In this document: positions 10,173-18,245 of the stretch, piece by piece
Layout: each line of letters opens with the position of its first letter
Numbering within the stretch: position 1 is the stretch's first letter
Source of the DNA: Chloracidobacterium validum
GTDB taxonomy: Bacteria > Acidobacteriota > Blastocatellia > Chloracidobacteriales > Chloracidobacteriaceae
Length of the DNA: 64,000 nt
Reading direction: 5' to 3'
NCBI RefSeq assembly: GCF_018304825.1
Contig: NZ_CP072649.1
Coordinates: 496,001 to 560,000, forward strand
Made by a program: the position numbers and the translations under genes
The notes under the pieces: generated by a model
The model's database searches: none
Seen by the model: only the letters and a program-made list of their open reading frames with translations
Told to the model about the DNA's origin: nothing

Positions 10173-11259
10173 AGGACGGACGCTCGTTGGGCCACAAACC
10201 GTTCATGTGGACCTAGCCAACGGCTGTAACACGAACTGCACGACCTGCTGGGATCACTCGCCGCTGCTGTCTCAGCCACGCTCAGTGGACTGGAAGCGGA
10301 AGCTTTTTAGCCTAGAGCGGTTCAGGACACTGGCTGCCGACCTCGCTGGACTGCGTTCAGTTGAAGCCGTGATTTTATCGGGCATGGGCGATCCGTTTGT
10401 TAATCCGGCAATCTACGACATCATTGCCGAGTGCAAGCGGCAGGGGTGGCATGTGACCGTTTTGACGAATGCGCTGTTGGCCGATGCCGACCGGATTGCC
10501 GCCCTGGGGGTGGACGCAATGCTGGTGTCGGTCAACGGCGTGAGTCCGGCGTCCTACGTGGCGTTTCATCCAAACTTGCGTCCTGCTGATTTTGAACGGT
10601 TGAAAGCGTTGCTGGCACGGTGGCAAGCGCTCGGCGTGCCGGTCAAGCACGTCCAGGTCATCAACCGTGACACGGCGCCGGAGCTGGTGGACATGGTGCG
10701 CTTTGCCGCGCGGTATGGCGCACGGCAGGTGACCTTCAAGTTGGCCAGCCTAGGCCAGGGCACCGAGGCGTGCGCCATCACGGAAGCGCAGCGCCGGGAT
10801 TTACAGACGCGGCTCGTCCCGGCTGCACAGTCGCTGGCAGCACGGTTGGGTGTGGCAACCAATCTGGAGGTTTTTGCCCATCAGCTCACGGCGGACGGGT
10901 TGGCAACGACGCCGATTGAAGCCGTAGGGTGTTTCATGGGTTGGCACTACGCTCGGATCACGGTTGAAGGTGAGCTGCTGTATTGCTGCGCGGCCACGCT
11001 CAGGGTCGGGCATTTGGATTGGGGAACGTTTTCGTCCCAGTGGTTTGGAGCGCAGTGGGAGGCGATGCGGGCGCGTTTGATGGCGGGGCAGTATGCGGAA
11101 GCCTGCCACCAGTGCGGGAAATTCAACCAGAACGTGAAGGTGGCGCGGAAGGTACGGGCGCAGTTGGGGGAGGGGGTCTATCGAGCGCGGACGGGACAAC
11201 AAGCATCTGATAACGAAAATTCTTCGCCTTACCCGGCACTGCCGGTTCCGGTTGCGTAA
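10126..11259 (+). CDS. Radical SAM protein 1 with SPASM-like C-terminus
   Basis: A 377-aa radical SAM enzyme: the [4Fe-4S]/SAM motif is C34-x3-C38-x2-C41 (CNTNCTTC), and ILSGMGDPFVNP is the GGE-like SAM-binding strand. A C-terminal cluster region contains GCFMGW, LLYCCAAT and ACHQCGKF, resembling a SPASM/twitch auxiliary iron-sulfur domain. The start at ATG 10126 has a perfect GAGGAGGT site and lies inside the end of the glycosyltransferase gene (47-base overlap), so the two are translationally linked. The tail after VYRARTG is encoded by a copy of the dispersed repeat (11198) and looks like an added, non-conserved extension. The substrate is unknown; SPASM enzymes often modify peptides. Confidence 0.82.
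   Translation: MGLPWARQQRWQGIAEGRTLVGPQTVHVDLANGCNTNCTTCWDHSPLLSQPRSVDWKRKLFSLERFRTLAADLAGLRSVEAVILSGMGDPFVNPAIYDIIAECKRQGWHVTVLTNALLADADRIAALGVDAMLVSVNGVSPASYVAFHPNLRPADFERLKALLARWQALGVPVKHVQVINRDTAPELVDMVRFAARYGARQVTFKLASLGQGTEACAITEAQRRDLQTRLVPAAQSLAARLGVATNLEVFAHQLTADGLATTPIEAVGCFMGWHYARITVEGELLYCCAATLRVGHLDWGTFSSQWFGAQWEAMRARLMAGQYAEACHQCGKFNQNVKVARKVRAQLGEGVYRARTGQQASDNENSSPYPALPVPVA
11198..11216 (+). repeat. Copy 2 of 19-nt dispersed repeat
   Basis: Identical over 19 bases to 8839-8857 in the same operon. It encodes QASDNE in the C-terminal tail of radical SAM protein 1, in the same reading phase as copy 1. Outside the 19 bases the two copies diverge. Confidence 0.6.
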
Positions 11260-11269
11260 GGGAGGCGCT

Positions 11270-12112
11270 ATGCCACCACGTCCGACAATTGAATGGCAGA
11301 CCAACGGCGTCTGTAACTACGACTGCTCGTACTGCATTCAGTCCCGGAAATACCGGCAGGGTCATCCGTCGGATGCTGACATTGACCGTTTTTTGGCGTT
11401 CTTTGCCGACTTGCCGGGCGTGTGGGAAATCAAGATGTCGGGTGGCGAGCCATTTGCTTTCCGGGGCTTTATGGAGCGCATCATCCCTGGGTTGGCCACG
11501 CTCCCGCATCGGGTTTCGGTGCTGACGAATTTCTCCGCGCCGCTCGGCGTGCTGCGGCGGTTCGTGGCGCTGGTGGGCGACCGGCTGGAGGTCGTCTCGG
11601 TGAGTTTGCACCGGGAATATGTTGATGTTGGGGCTTTTGTGGCCAAGGCCCGGACGTTCCGGTCCTGGCTGCGGCCGGAAACTGCCTTTGTTGTCAACAA
11701 TGTGCTGGTTCCCGGGACGGTCGCCGAGTTGGCCGCCGTCAAGGCCGAAGTCGAAGCTGCCGGCCTGAAGTACTTTCCGCAGGTCATGAAGACCAAGCAT
11801 GGTGTCCATGCCTATGACGCGGAGGAGTTGCCACTCGTCCAAGCGATCACCGGGGCGTGTCCGACGGCGCGCGAGGCAAACGTTGCGCCATCCTATCGTG
11901 GGCGGCGCTGTTGGGCCGGGACGGCCTATTTCGTTCTAGACCAATTTGGTCGGGCTTTTGCGTGTCGCACGGCAAAGCGGTTTGGTGAAGGGTACTTGGG
12001 GAACGTGCTGGATGGCACATTCCGTTTGGCGCCAGGGCCGGCGGTTTGCCGGTATGACATTTGTCCCTGCACCGTGCCGGCCAACCGTGGGATCGTTGAG
12101 CTTGGAGCGTAA
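11270..12112 (+). CDS. Radical SAM protein 2
   Basis: A 280-aa radical SAM enzyme with C15-x3-C19-x2-C22 (CNYDCSYC) and EIKMSGGEPF as the GGE motif. It is a paralogue of the next gene: both share HREY at mid-length, a CWAG motif and a C-terminal C-x4-C-x-C (CRYDICPC here), which probably ligate an auxiliary cluster. ATG 11270 follows GGGAGG and sits 10 bases after the previous stop. Because radical SAM enzymes 2 and 3 are side by side and similar, they may act as a heteromeric pair or in successive steps on one substrate. No precursor peptide gene was recognised. Confidence 0.82.
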   Translation: MPPRPTIEWQTNGVCNYDCSYCIQSRKYRQGHPSDADIDRFLAFFADLPGVWEIKMSGGEPFAFRGFMERIIPGLATLPHRVSVLTNFSAPLGVLRRFVALVGDRLEVVSVSLHREYVDVGAFVAKARTFRSWLRPETAFVVNNVLVPGTVAELAAVKAEVEAAGLKYFPQVMKTKHGVHAYDAEELPLVQAITGACPTAREANVAPSYRGRRCWAGTAYFVLDQFGRAFACRTAKRFGEGYLGNVLDGTFRLAPGPAVCRYDICPCTVPANRGIVELGA

Positions 12113-12133
12113 CCTGTGGAAGGAGACGATGCG

Positions 12134-13006
12134 ATGACGACCCAGTTGCCGCCGCGTCCGCCGGAAGGCGTTGTCATGTGGAACTTGAACACGACGTGCA
12201 ACTACCGGTGTTCGTACTGCACGCAGCGGTTTCTGGACGACCGGACGCGCTGGGCCCGCGATACACCGCGCTTTCTGGAGGGGTTTCGCCGGTTGCCGGG
12301 GCGGTGGGAAATCAAGCTGTCCGGTGGCGAGCCGTTCCTGCATCCGACGTTGATGGAAGTGGTCGCTGCCCTGGCCAAGATGGGCCACCGGGTCAGTGTC
12401 GTGACCAACTTTTCGGCTTCGGTGGACAAGCTCGACCACTTCCTGGCAGCGGCGGGAAGCGCACTGCGCGTCTTTTCCGCCAGCTTGCACCGTGAATACG
12501 TCAGCACGGATGAAGCCTTGGCGCAGTTTCTTGAGAAAGCCCGGTACGTCTTGTCCCGCTTGCCGGCCGGCGCAACATTCAATGTGACCTGTGTGGCCAC
12601 ACGGGCTAACCTGCCAGAGCTTCCGGCGCTGGCGCAGCACTTTGCGGCTGCCGGCATTCGCTTCAAAGTTCAGCCCGAAAAACAGAACCGCGATGTCATT
12701 CCTTACACTGTTGAGGAGCAGGCCCAGCTTGTGACGCTTGGCGGCCACAATGACCTAGGTGTGATTGCGCCGTCGTTTGAGGGGCAACCCTGTTGGGCGG
12801 GTGCATTGGCGTTCACACTGGACGACCGCGGCGCGGCCTGGCGGTGCTACCCGGCCCGGCGCTACCGCCGCGAATATCTGGGTAACTTTTTGGATAGTAC
12901 GTTTCAGCTCTACGACCTTGCCCGTCCGTGCCAGTATGCCTACTGCAACTGCACTGTTCCCATTGAACGCGGCATGATGGCAAGTCTGGGCCGGCGGGGA
13001 GGCTAG
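12134..13006 (+). CDS. Radical SAM protein 3
   Basis: A 290-aa paralogue of the preceding protein, with C22-x3-C26-x2-C29 (CNYRCSYC), EIKLSGGEPFLHP, a CWAG motif and the C-terminal CQYAYCNC matching the C-x4-C-x-C of its neighbour. The start was set at ATG 12134 after AAGGAGA; an in-frame GTG at 12116 would add six residues but leave a poorer site. Twenty-one bases separate it from the previous gene, and its TAG ends one base before the next ATG. As for its partners, the substrate is unknown. The pairing of two twitch-like enzymes with one SPASM-like enzyme and a glycosyltransferase suggests a sugar- or peptide-tailoring pathway. Confidence 0.82.
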   Translation: MTTQLPPRPPEGVVMWNLNTTCNYRCSYCTQRFLDDRTRWARDTPRFLEGFRRLPGRWEIKLSGGEPFLHPTLMEVVAALAKMGHRVSVVTNFSASVDKLDHFLAAAGSALRVFSASLHREYVSTDEALAQFLEKARYVLSRLPAGATFNVTCVATRANLPELPALAQHFAAAGIRFKVQPEKQNRDVIPYTVEEQAQLVTLGGHNDLGVIAPSFEGQPCWAGALAFTLDDRGAAWRCYPARRYRREYLGNFLDSTFQLYDLARPCQYAYCNCTVPIERGMMASLGRRGG

Positions 13007-13007
13007 T

Positions 13008-13469
13008 ATGAAGTTCAGAACATTTTTGGCGTTGGTCATTACTGGTGGCTTCGTTTTGTTTGCTGGAATCGTTGGTTCGTGCGTGTGGTTGGTCAACCGG
13101 GAGTCAGTGACGTCACCGGCGGCCCAGCCGCCGACGCCATCGGCTGCGCCGCAGTCGCCGCCTCTCCCGGCAAGCGACGGCAAGCTGCGTCCGGTGGATC
13201 GTGACCTCCTGGAAGCGCTGCGCCGACCGGCGACCACCGACCGCATCAAGGATGCCTTTCCCGGTCGTCCGTACAAAATCAGCCTGTACTGCGATACGCC
13301 GGGGCAGGGTTGGAATCGAGCCAAAATTGACCTCAACCGGAACAACAAGTGGGATGAAAAAGTTACCATCGTCAACGGCGAGCCAACCAAGCGAGCCGTG
13401 GCGTCGCGGGATGATGAAAACTACGATGTGGAGTATCGCTGGCGTGGCGGCCAGTGGGTTGCGAAGTGA
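13008..13469 (+). CDS. Small membrane-anchored protein of the radical SAM operon
   Basis: A 153-aa protein with an N-terminal hydrophobic segment (residues about 5-30, FLALVITGGFVLFAGIVGSCVWLV), a Pro/Ala/Ser-rich spacer to about residue 55 and a folded C-terminal part with KIDLNRNNKWDEK. That last motif resembles a calcium-binding dockerin or EF-hand-like Asp loop (DLNRNNKWD). It starts one base after the stop of radical SAM protein 3, after GGGAGG. I do not recognise the family. Its anchored, outward-facing topology makes it a candidate substrate, acceptor or carrier for the operon's chemistry, but that is inference. Confidence 0.7.
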   Translation: MKFRTFLALVITGGFVLFAGIVGSCVWLVNRESVTSPAAQPPTPSAAPQSPPLPASDGKLRPVDRDLLEALRRPATTDRIKDAFPGRPYKISLYCDTPGQGWNRAKIDLNRNNKWDEKVTIVNGEPTKRAVASRDDENYDVEYRWRGGQWVAK

Positions 13470-13616
13470 AGGATTGTGCGTGATGACAGGGATGGTTGGG
13501 TTCTCTTGTGGTGGATGCCAACGGTATAGACCTTACGTTAACCGCCGATGAATCGCTCGGCACAGGTCCCTGAAAACCACGACCGATGGCAAGCGGTCAA
13601 AACCAATGGGCACGTA

Positions 13617-13645
13617 CCCCGTCCGCAAGGGCGGGGTTTGTTTTT
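13617..13645 (+). terminator. Rho-independent terminator of the radical SAM operon
   Basis: CCCCGTCC (13617-13624), tetraloop GCAA, then GGGCGGGG (13629-13636), followed by a T-rich run TTTGTTTTT. An eight-pair GC stem with one G-T pair and the T-tract on the plus strand fits an intrinsic terminator for the operon ending at 13469. The rest of the 13470-13865 gap holds no gene I can support. Confidence 0.8.
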
Positions 13646-13865
13646 CCCGACCGATCCCGAAGCCCCGCCAGCGACTGGTCAAGAGCTGGTCAGGAGGATG
13701 TTGCGGACGCGCGCGGACGAGGGATTTCAACTGAATGACCGGACAGCCAGCGCCAGAAAGCAAAAACTTGCTGGACAAGCCAGGCAAAGTAGATTGCCTA
13801 ATTGATGTGCCTTCGTAATAGTAGGTTTAGAAAAAGCAAGATACCTTCATCAAAGGGGTATGGCT

Positions 13866-16127
13866 ATGCTGCTGCCGTCACGCCGTCTGTCTGTCGCCAA
13901 TCTACTTGCCGTCCAGGTGGTTGCCGCTCGCGTTGCCGCTGGCGTTGTTCTGTGCCTGGGCATGGCGGGCGTCTGGGGGTGGGCGGTCATCCAGCGTGGG
14001 TTGACGTCTGCTCACGCCCAGACTCAGGCGCCCCAGCCACCACCGAGGGGCTGCGCTATGCCTGGCGGTTCGACTCAGGTGTTGACCTCGTCTTACTACT
14101 GGGTGGCGTCAGACGTGGAAACCACCTTGCTGCTCAACAACAAGAGTCCGCAGCCGTTGACCGTGCAGCCGACGCTGTTTGCGCTGGATGGGCGGCGGCA
14201 TCGCGCCCCACCGCTGACCATCGCGGGGCAGTCGTTTCGGGTCGTGCCGTTGGCGGAGCTTGGAGCGCGGGAAGGGACGGCATTTGGGAGCGGGAGCGTG
14301 GCGTTGGCGTTTGAAGGGGCGCCATTGGTGCTTGGGGCGCAAGTGGAGATGAAGGATCGGCGTGGACGGTTGGTGAGCGACCGGCTGTCGGATGCGCGGG
14401 TGAGTTTGGCGACGACTTGGTTGGCCGGGGTGTATCGGCTGCCGCGGGGTGGGGCGCTGAAGGTGGCGGTGACGAACGTGACAGAGCGGCCGGTGGGGGT
14501 GCGGGTACGTGTGGATGGGAAAGATGGGAAAGGCGTCCGGTTTGAACTTGGGGGGCGGGCGACACGGTTGGTAGATGTTGGGTTGGCGTTGGGGGAGGTG
14601 CCGCGGTCTGGAGGCGTGGTGGTGGAGAGTGATGAGGTGGGTGCGGTGCGAGCGAATGGGTGGGTGTGGAACGCGGCTGGGTATGTGAGTGTGGTGTCGT
14701 TCATGGATTTAGGGCGTGCCAGGGATGGGGTCTGGCATGCGAATGGGGTCCGGGTGCGACCGCTGGTGAAAGGGAAGGTGACGCCATACGTGACAGTTCA
14801 CAACTTTGGCGCTCGGGAGAGCGAGGTGAGGGGGTGGTTGGTTGGACGGGTTGGGGAGGCGATGGCGCGGCGGGAGTTGGAGACGGTGCGGTTAGGGGCG
14901 GGCGAGACGCGGACGCTGGCGGTGGTTCTGAGTGAGGAGGAGCGGCGTGGGATGCAGATAGCCGGGATCGAGTTGGCGTATGGGAGTGGGGCTGGGACGA
15001 TTGGGGCTGCGGTAGATGTGGAGCGGGAAGATGGGGCGCGAGGGTATCGGGTGCCGGTGGTGGATCGGGAGATGATTCCGAGCGCGACGGGGAGTTATCC
15101 GGTGCGGTTGGGGATGGATGAGAACACGGTGGTGTATTTGAAGAACACGACGGACAAGGAAGTGCGGTATCACGCTTCGGTGCGGTTTGAGCGTGGGGAG
15201 GACTATGGGTTTGGGCAGGCGAAGCTGGGGCCTGGGGAAACGGTGATGATTGACTTGAGGAGGGTGGAATTGATGGAGCAGCCGGACGCGCGTGGGGAAC
15301 GGATGCCGTCGTGGTGTGAGCGGGGGCAGTTTTTCTGGTCGGTGCAGGGTGTGGAGACGAAAGGGATGGTAGGGCGGGCGGAGTATCTAGACTCCAGGAC
15401 GGAGGCGAGCAGCACGTATGCTTGCTACAACTGCTGTGGGGATTTGTTTGGGAGTGGGTGGATTACCGGTCCTGGGGCGCTTGGGGTGACGCAGGTACGT
15501 CCCTACCGGGCTTTTGAGCAGTACCTGACGTGTTATGGTGGGCTTCACGTTCCGCAACTGGCGTGGGTACAGACGTGGGAGTACAGTTCGGCGAATGGGG
15601 CTGGCGCGGTGGTGCAAGCTGGACAGTCGGAAGCAGAAGTCTCAGGAAACCACATTGGCGAGATGGCCTTGTTGGCGAGATGGACGGCGTATGACTGCAA
15701 TCTAGGCAGTTTCTGGCACACTGCGTGGTTTCCGGTGCAAGTAAAACCGTTGGTGACACTTCAAAGTGTCGGTCCCTTCAATCCGGCCACCATCACAGCA
15801 GGCAATACCTCGAAGTGTCGTGTCACGGTCAGTGTCGATGGCTTCACAGCGAACTTAACATCACTCAGTGTCAGTGTTAACGTTGTCAAGCAAAATATGA
15901 TTGGATTCGGACAGGTAAGTGTTCCTCAACCGCACCGCACAATTAAGGTCTTCGCGAGTCAGGCCACGAAGTCTGAGGAGGTTGAGTTTGTAAGCCAATT
16001 TGACATCAACATGACCGATGTAGTGACGGTACGGGGGCAGGCCAGGATTGTGCCAAGCCCTGATTACGTTATCGAGCCGCCAGACGTAAAAGTCAGTCCT
16101 GATCGTCTCACCGTCAACAAGCCGTAA
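13866..16127 (+). CDS. Unrecognised 753-aa secreted protein
   Basis: Begins with basic residues and a long hydrophobic segment (about residues 10-45, ending AHAQ), read as a signal peptide. Residues about 60-480 are rich in Val, Gly, Arg and Glu with beta-strand-like alternation (for example GALKVAVTNVTERPVGVRV). A Cys cluster, YACYNCCGD, lies near residue 520 and a Thr/Ser-rich beta C-terminus follows. No catalytic motif was found. The ATG at 13866 sits better behind AAAGGGGT than the ATG at 13860. From about 14270 to 15420 the coding strand is very G-rich with GTG, GGG, TTG and GCG codons, unlike its neighbours. The role is unknown; surface or adhesin-like is a guess. Confidence 0.72.
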   Translation: MLLPSRRLSVANLLAVQVVAARVAAGVVLCLGMAGVWGWAVIQRGLTSAHAQTQAPQPPPRGCAMPGGSTQVLTSSYYWVASDVETTLLLNNKSPQPLTVQPTLFALDGRRHRAPPLTIAGQSFRVVPLAELGAREGTAFGSGSVALAFEGAPLVLGAQVEMKDRRGRLVSDRLSDARVSLATTWLAGVYRLPRGGALKVAVTNVTERPVGVRVRVDGKDGKGVRFELGGRATRLVDVGLALGEVPRSGGVVVESDEVGAVRANGWVWNAAGYVSVVSFMDLGRARDGVWHANGVRVRPLVKGKVTPYVTVHNFGARESEVRGWLVGRVGEAMARRELETVRLGAGETRTLAVVLSEEERRGMQIAGIELAYGSGAGTIGAAVDVEREDGARGYRVPVVDREMIPSATGSYPVRLGMDENTVVYLKNTTDKEVRYHASVRFERGEDYGFGQAKLGPGETVMIDLRRVELMEQPDARGERMPSWCERGQFFWSVQGVETKGMVGRAEYLDSRTEASSTYACYNCCGDLFGSGWITGPGALGVTQVRPYRAFEQYLTCYGGLHVPQLAWVQTWEYSSANGAGAVVQAGQSEAEVSGNHIGEMALLARWTAYDCNLGSFWHTAWFPVQVKPLVTLQSVGPFNPATITAGNTSKCRVTVSVDGFTANLTSLSVSVNVVKQNMIGFGQVSVPQPHRTIKVFASQATKSEEVEFVSQFDINMTDVVTVRGQARIVPSPDYVIEPPDVKVSPDRLTVNKP

Positions 16128-16347
16128 AAATTCATTGGCAACGCTTAGCTCCGGTGCCTGAATCTGACGGTGCTTCGCGCTGAACTATCGCGCTTGGAAT
16201 GCAACCGGCAGGTGCGACGGCGCGCAAGGCAAGTGTGGCTAGCTGGCGATGGTTTTCACTTGAATGCCGGCTATCAACCACATCACAGCCGGTAGGAGGG
16301 TGCGCGCGCACACTGAGACAGGGCTCGAACAGTTTGATTGAATCCTT

Positions 16348-16388
16348 TTAAGTGTATGCAATACTCTATTAAGTGTATGCAATACTCT
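16348..16388 (+). repeat. Tandem 20-nt repeat at IS607 left end
   Basis: ttaagtgtatgcaatactct occurs at 16348-16367 and again at 16369-16388, a 21-base period, about two helical turns. In IS607 elements short subterminal repeats bind the serine transposase, so this is the probable TnpA site. It also overlaps the tnpA promoter region, which begins six bases before the start codon. Confidence 0.7.
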
Positions 16389-16393
16389 GCAAT

Positions 16394-17021
16394 ATGGAGA
16401 GATTCGTAAGCATAGGTAAAGCTGCTTCGGCGCTGGGCGTGTCCAGCACGACTCTGCGCCGCTGGGAGGCGTCGGGCAGGCTGGCCGCAGAACACACGGC
16501 GGGCGGCCATCGCCGCTCCGACCTCGCCAAGCTCAAGCCCGAACTGTTCCGCGCTGCGGTGGACCCGCAGCGCCGCACCGTGGCCTATGCCCGTGTCTCA
16601 AGCCACGACCAGACGGATGATCTGGAGCGGCAGAAACAGGTGCTGGAAACTGTACTGCGCCCGCCAAGGCTGGACATTCGAGGTCATCGCTGATCTTGGC
16701 TCCGGCATGAACTACCACAAGAAAGGCTTGAAGAAGCGGCTGGAGGCCATCATCGATGGTCAGATCGGGCGCTTGGTGATCACGCCCAAAGACCGGCGGC
16801 TGCGGTTTGGCGCGGAACTGGTGTTCGCCATCGGCGAAGCCAAGCAGGTCGCGGTCGTCATCCTGAATCAAGGCGAAGACACGACGTTCGAGGAAGATTT
16901 GGCCAAGGACGTGCTGGAAATCATCACGGTCTTCTCGGCCAGGCGGTACGGCTCGCGCAGCCGCAAGAACCAGAAGCTGCTCGATGGCGTGCGGCAGGCG
17001 GTGGAGGCATCGCAATGCTGA
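16394..17021 (+). pseudogene. tnpA: IS607 serine transposase, frameshifted
   Basis: Residues 1-85 in the first frame give a MerR-like helix-turn-helix (FVSIGKAASALGVSSTTLRRW) and the serine-recombinase active site YARVSSHDQTDDLERQ. After QKQVLE the frame breaks. The downstream frame resumes with YCARQGWTFEVIADLGSGMNY and runs through the rest of the catalytic domain to 17021. The break coincides with an A-run at 16647-16649; removing one A restores one continuous protein of about 209 aa. The element is therefore likely unable to transpose alone, unless slippage on the A-run makes some full-length protein. The last codons overlap the tnpB start. Confidence 0.85.
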
Positions 17022-18217
17022 TCGCCCACAAGGTCGCGCTCGATCCGAACAACGTGCAGGCAACGTATCTGGCACGGGCGGCGGGCACGGCGCGTTTTGC
17101 CTATAACTGGGCGCTGGCCGAGTGGCAGCGGCAGTACGAGACATGGAAGGCTGACAACGGCCAGCCCAAGCCATCGCAGGCTGCGTTGCGCCGCCAGTTG
17201 AACGCCATCAAGCGCAAGCAATTCCCCTGGATGCTGGAGGTCACGAAGAACGCGCCGCAGATGGCGATCATCCAGTTGGGGCAGGCGTTCCAGAACTTTT
17301 TCGCAGGCCGCGCCCGCTATCCGCAGTTCCGCAAGAAGGGCGTGGATGACCGTTTCACGCTCACCAATGACCAGTTCAGCATCGAAGACTCGCGCATACG
17401 CATCCCCAACCTAGGCTGGGTGCGCATGCGCGAGTCGTTGCGCTTCGCTGGCAAGATTATGTCGGCCACGGTCTCCCGGGTGGCCGACCGCTGGTTTGTC
17501 AGCATCACCGTGGATACCAAAGACCATTCGCACCTGCCCAAAGCCGAAAACCAAGGCGCGGTGGGCGTGGATTTGGGTGTTGCGGCGCTGGCAACGCTCT
17601 CGACGGGAGAGGTCAGCGACGGCCCGAAGCCGCACAAGGCGCGGCTGGCCCGGTTGCAACGGCTCTCGCGCAGTCTGAGCCGCAAGCAAAAAGGATCAGC
17701 CAATCGCAAGAAGGCAAAGGCAAAGCTGGCGAGACTGCACGCCCGCATTGCCGCGATCCGCTTTGACGCCTTGCACCAGCTCACGACAAATCTCACGCGC
17801 CGGTTTCATACCATTGGCATCGAGGATTTGAACGTGCGCGGGATGGCAAAGAACCGCCATCTGGCCCGCTCCATCGCCGATGTGGGCTTCTTCGAGTTCC
17901 GGCGGCAACTGGAGTACAAGTCGGCGATGCGTGGCGGCGTGGTGGTGGTCGCCGACCGCTTCTATGCCAGCAGCAAGACGTGTTCGGACTGCGGACACAA
18001 GCTCGCAGCCCTGCCGCTGGCCGTGCGGGAGTGGACGTGCCCGGCCTGCGGAATGCGCCACGACCGCGACGTGAACGCTGCGATCAATCTGAAGAACTTG
18101 GCCGTGAGTTCCACGGTGTCAGCCTGTGGAGAGGAAGGCTCTGGCTCCGGTCGCAAGACCGGAGTGAAACCGGCCGCGGTGAAGCAGGAAGCAAGCCGCA
18201 GATTTAGTCAGAAATGA
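17015..18217 (+). CDS. tnpB: TnpB RNA-guided nuclease (IS607-associated)
   Basis: A 400-aa protein, full length for the family. TnpB is an omega-RNA-guided DNA nuclease, the ancestor group of Cas12, that favours retention of its element. RuvC residues are all present: D in GVDLGVAAL (about residue 185), E270 in GIEDLNV and D352 in HDRDVNAAINL. Between them are the zinc-finger pairs CSDC and CPAC. The N-terminal AGTARFAYNWAL is the usual opening. ATG 17015 overlaps the tnpA stop by seven bases. Its coding integrity contrasts with the frameshifted tnpA. Intact catalytic residues suggest selection or recent arrival. Confidence 0.92.
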   Translation: MLIAHKVALDPNNVQATYLARAAGTARFAYNWALAEWQRQYETWKADNGQPKPSQAALRRQLNAIKRKQFPWMLEVTKNAPQMAIIQLGQAFQNFFAGRARYPQFRKKGVDDRFTLTNDQFSIEDSRIRIPNLGWVRMRESLRFAGKIMSATVSRVADRWFVSITVDTKDHSHLPKAENQGAVGVDLGVAALATLSTGEVSDGPKPHKARLARLQRLSRSLSRKQKGSANRKKAKAKLARLHARIAAIRFDALHQLTTNLTRRFHTIGIEDLNVRGMAKNRHLARSIADVGFFEFRRQLEYKSAMRGGVVVVADRFYASSKTCSDCGHKLAALPLAVREWTCPACGMRHDRDVNAAINLKNLAVSSTVSACGEEGSGSGRKTGVKPAAVKQEASRRFSQK

Positions 18218-18240
18218 CTAGATTTGTGTAGGTATTGCAG
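18130..18240 (+). ncRNA. Candidate omega-RNA of TnpB
   Basis: TnpB guide RNAs usually derive from the 3' end of tnpB and the element's right end. Here TAGTCA (18205-18210), loop GAAA, TGACTA (18215-18220) form a perfect six-pair hairpin that contains the tnpB stop codon itself, and further GC-rich complementarity (CTCCGGTCGCAAGACCGGAG, 18147-18166) gives a second perfect stem-loop. The guide would start near 18240, where the right end is placed. Position and structure fit; transcription is not shown. Confidence 0.45.
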
Positions 18241-18245
18241 AACGG

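Larger units (their letters stand above)
16345..18240 (+). mobile_element. IS607-family insertion sequence
   Basis: A serine-recombinase tnpA (frameshifted) overlaps a tnpB, the hallmark IS607 arrangement. The left end carries two tandem 20-base repeats at 16348 and 16369 immediately before tnpA; the right end carries GTATTGCA at 18232, the inverted form of the TGCAATAC in those repeats. IS607 elements have no terminal inverted repeats and make little or no target duplication, so the exact borders given here are approximate. The element lies between a secreted-protein gene and a small exported-protein gene and disrupts neither visibly. Confidence 0.85.

Noticed and set aside
13548-13805. 85-aa frame after the radical SAM operon, considered as a precursor peptide
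   Set aside because: It crosses the terminator at 13617-13645 and has no ribosome site or conserved pattern.
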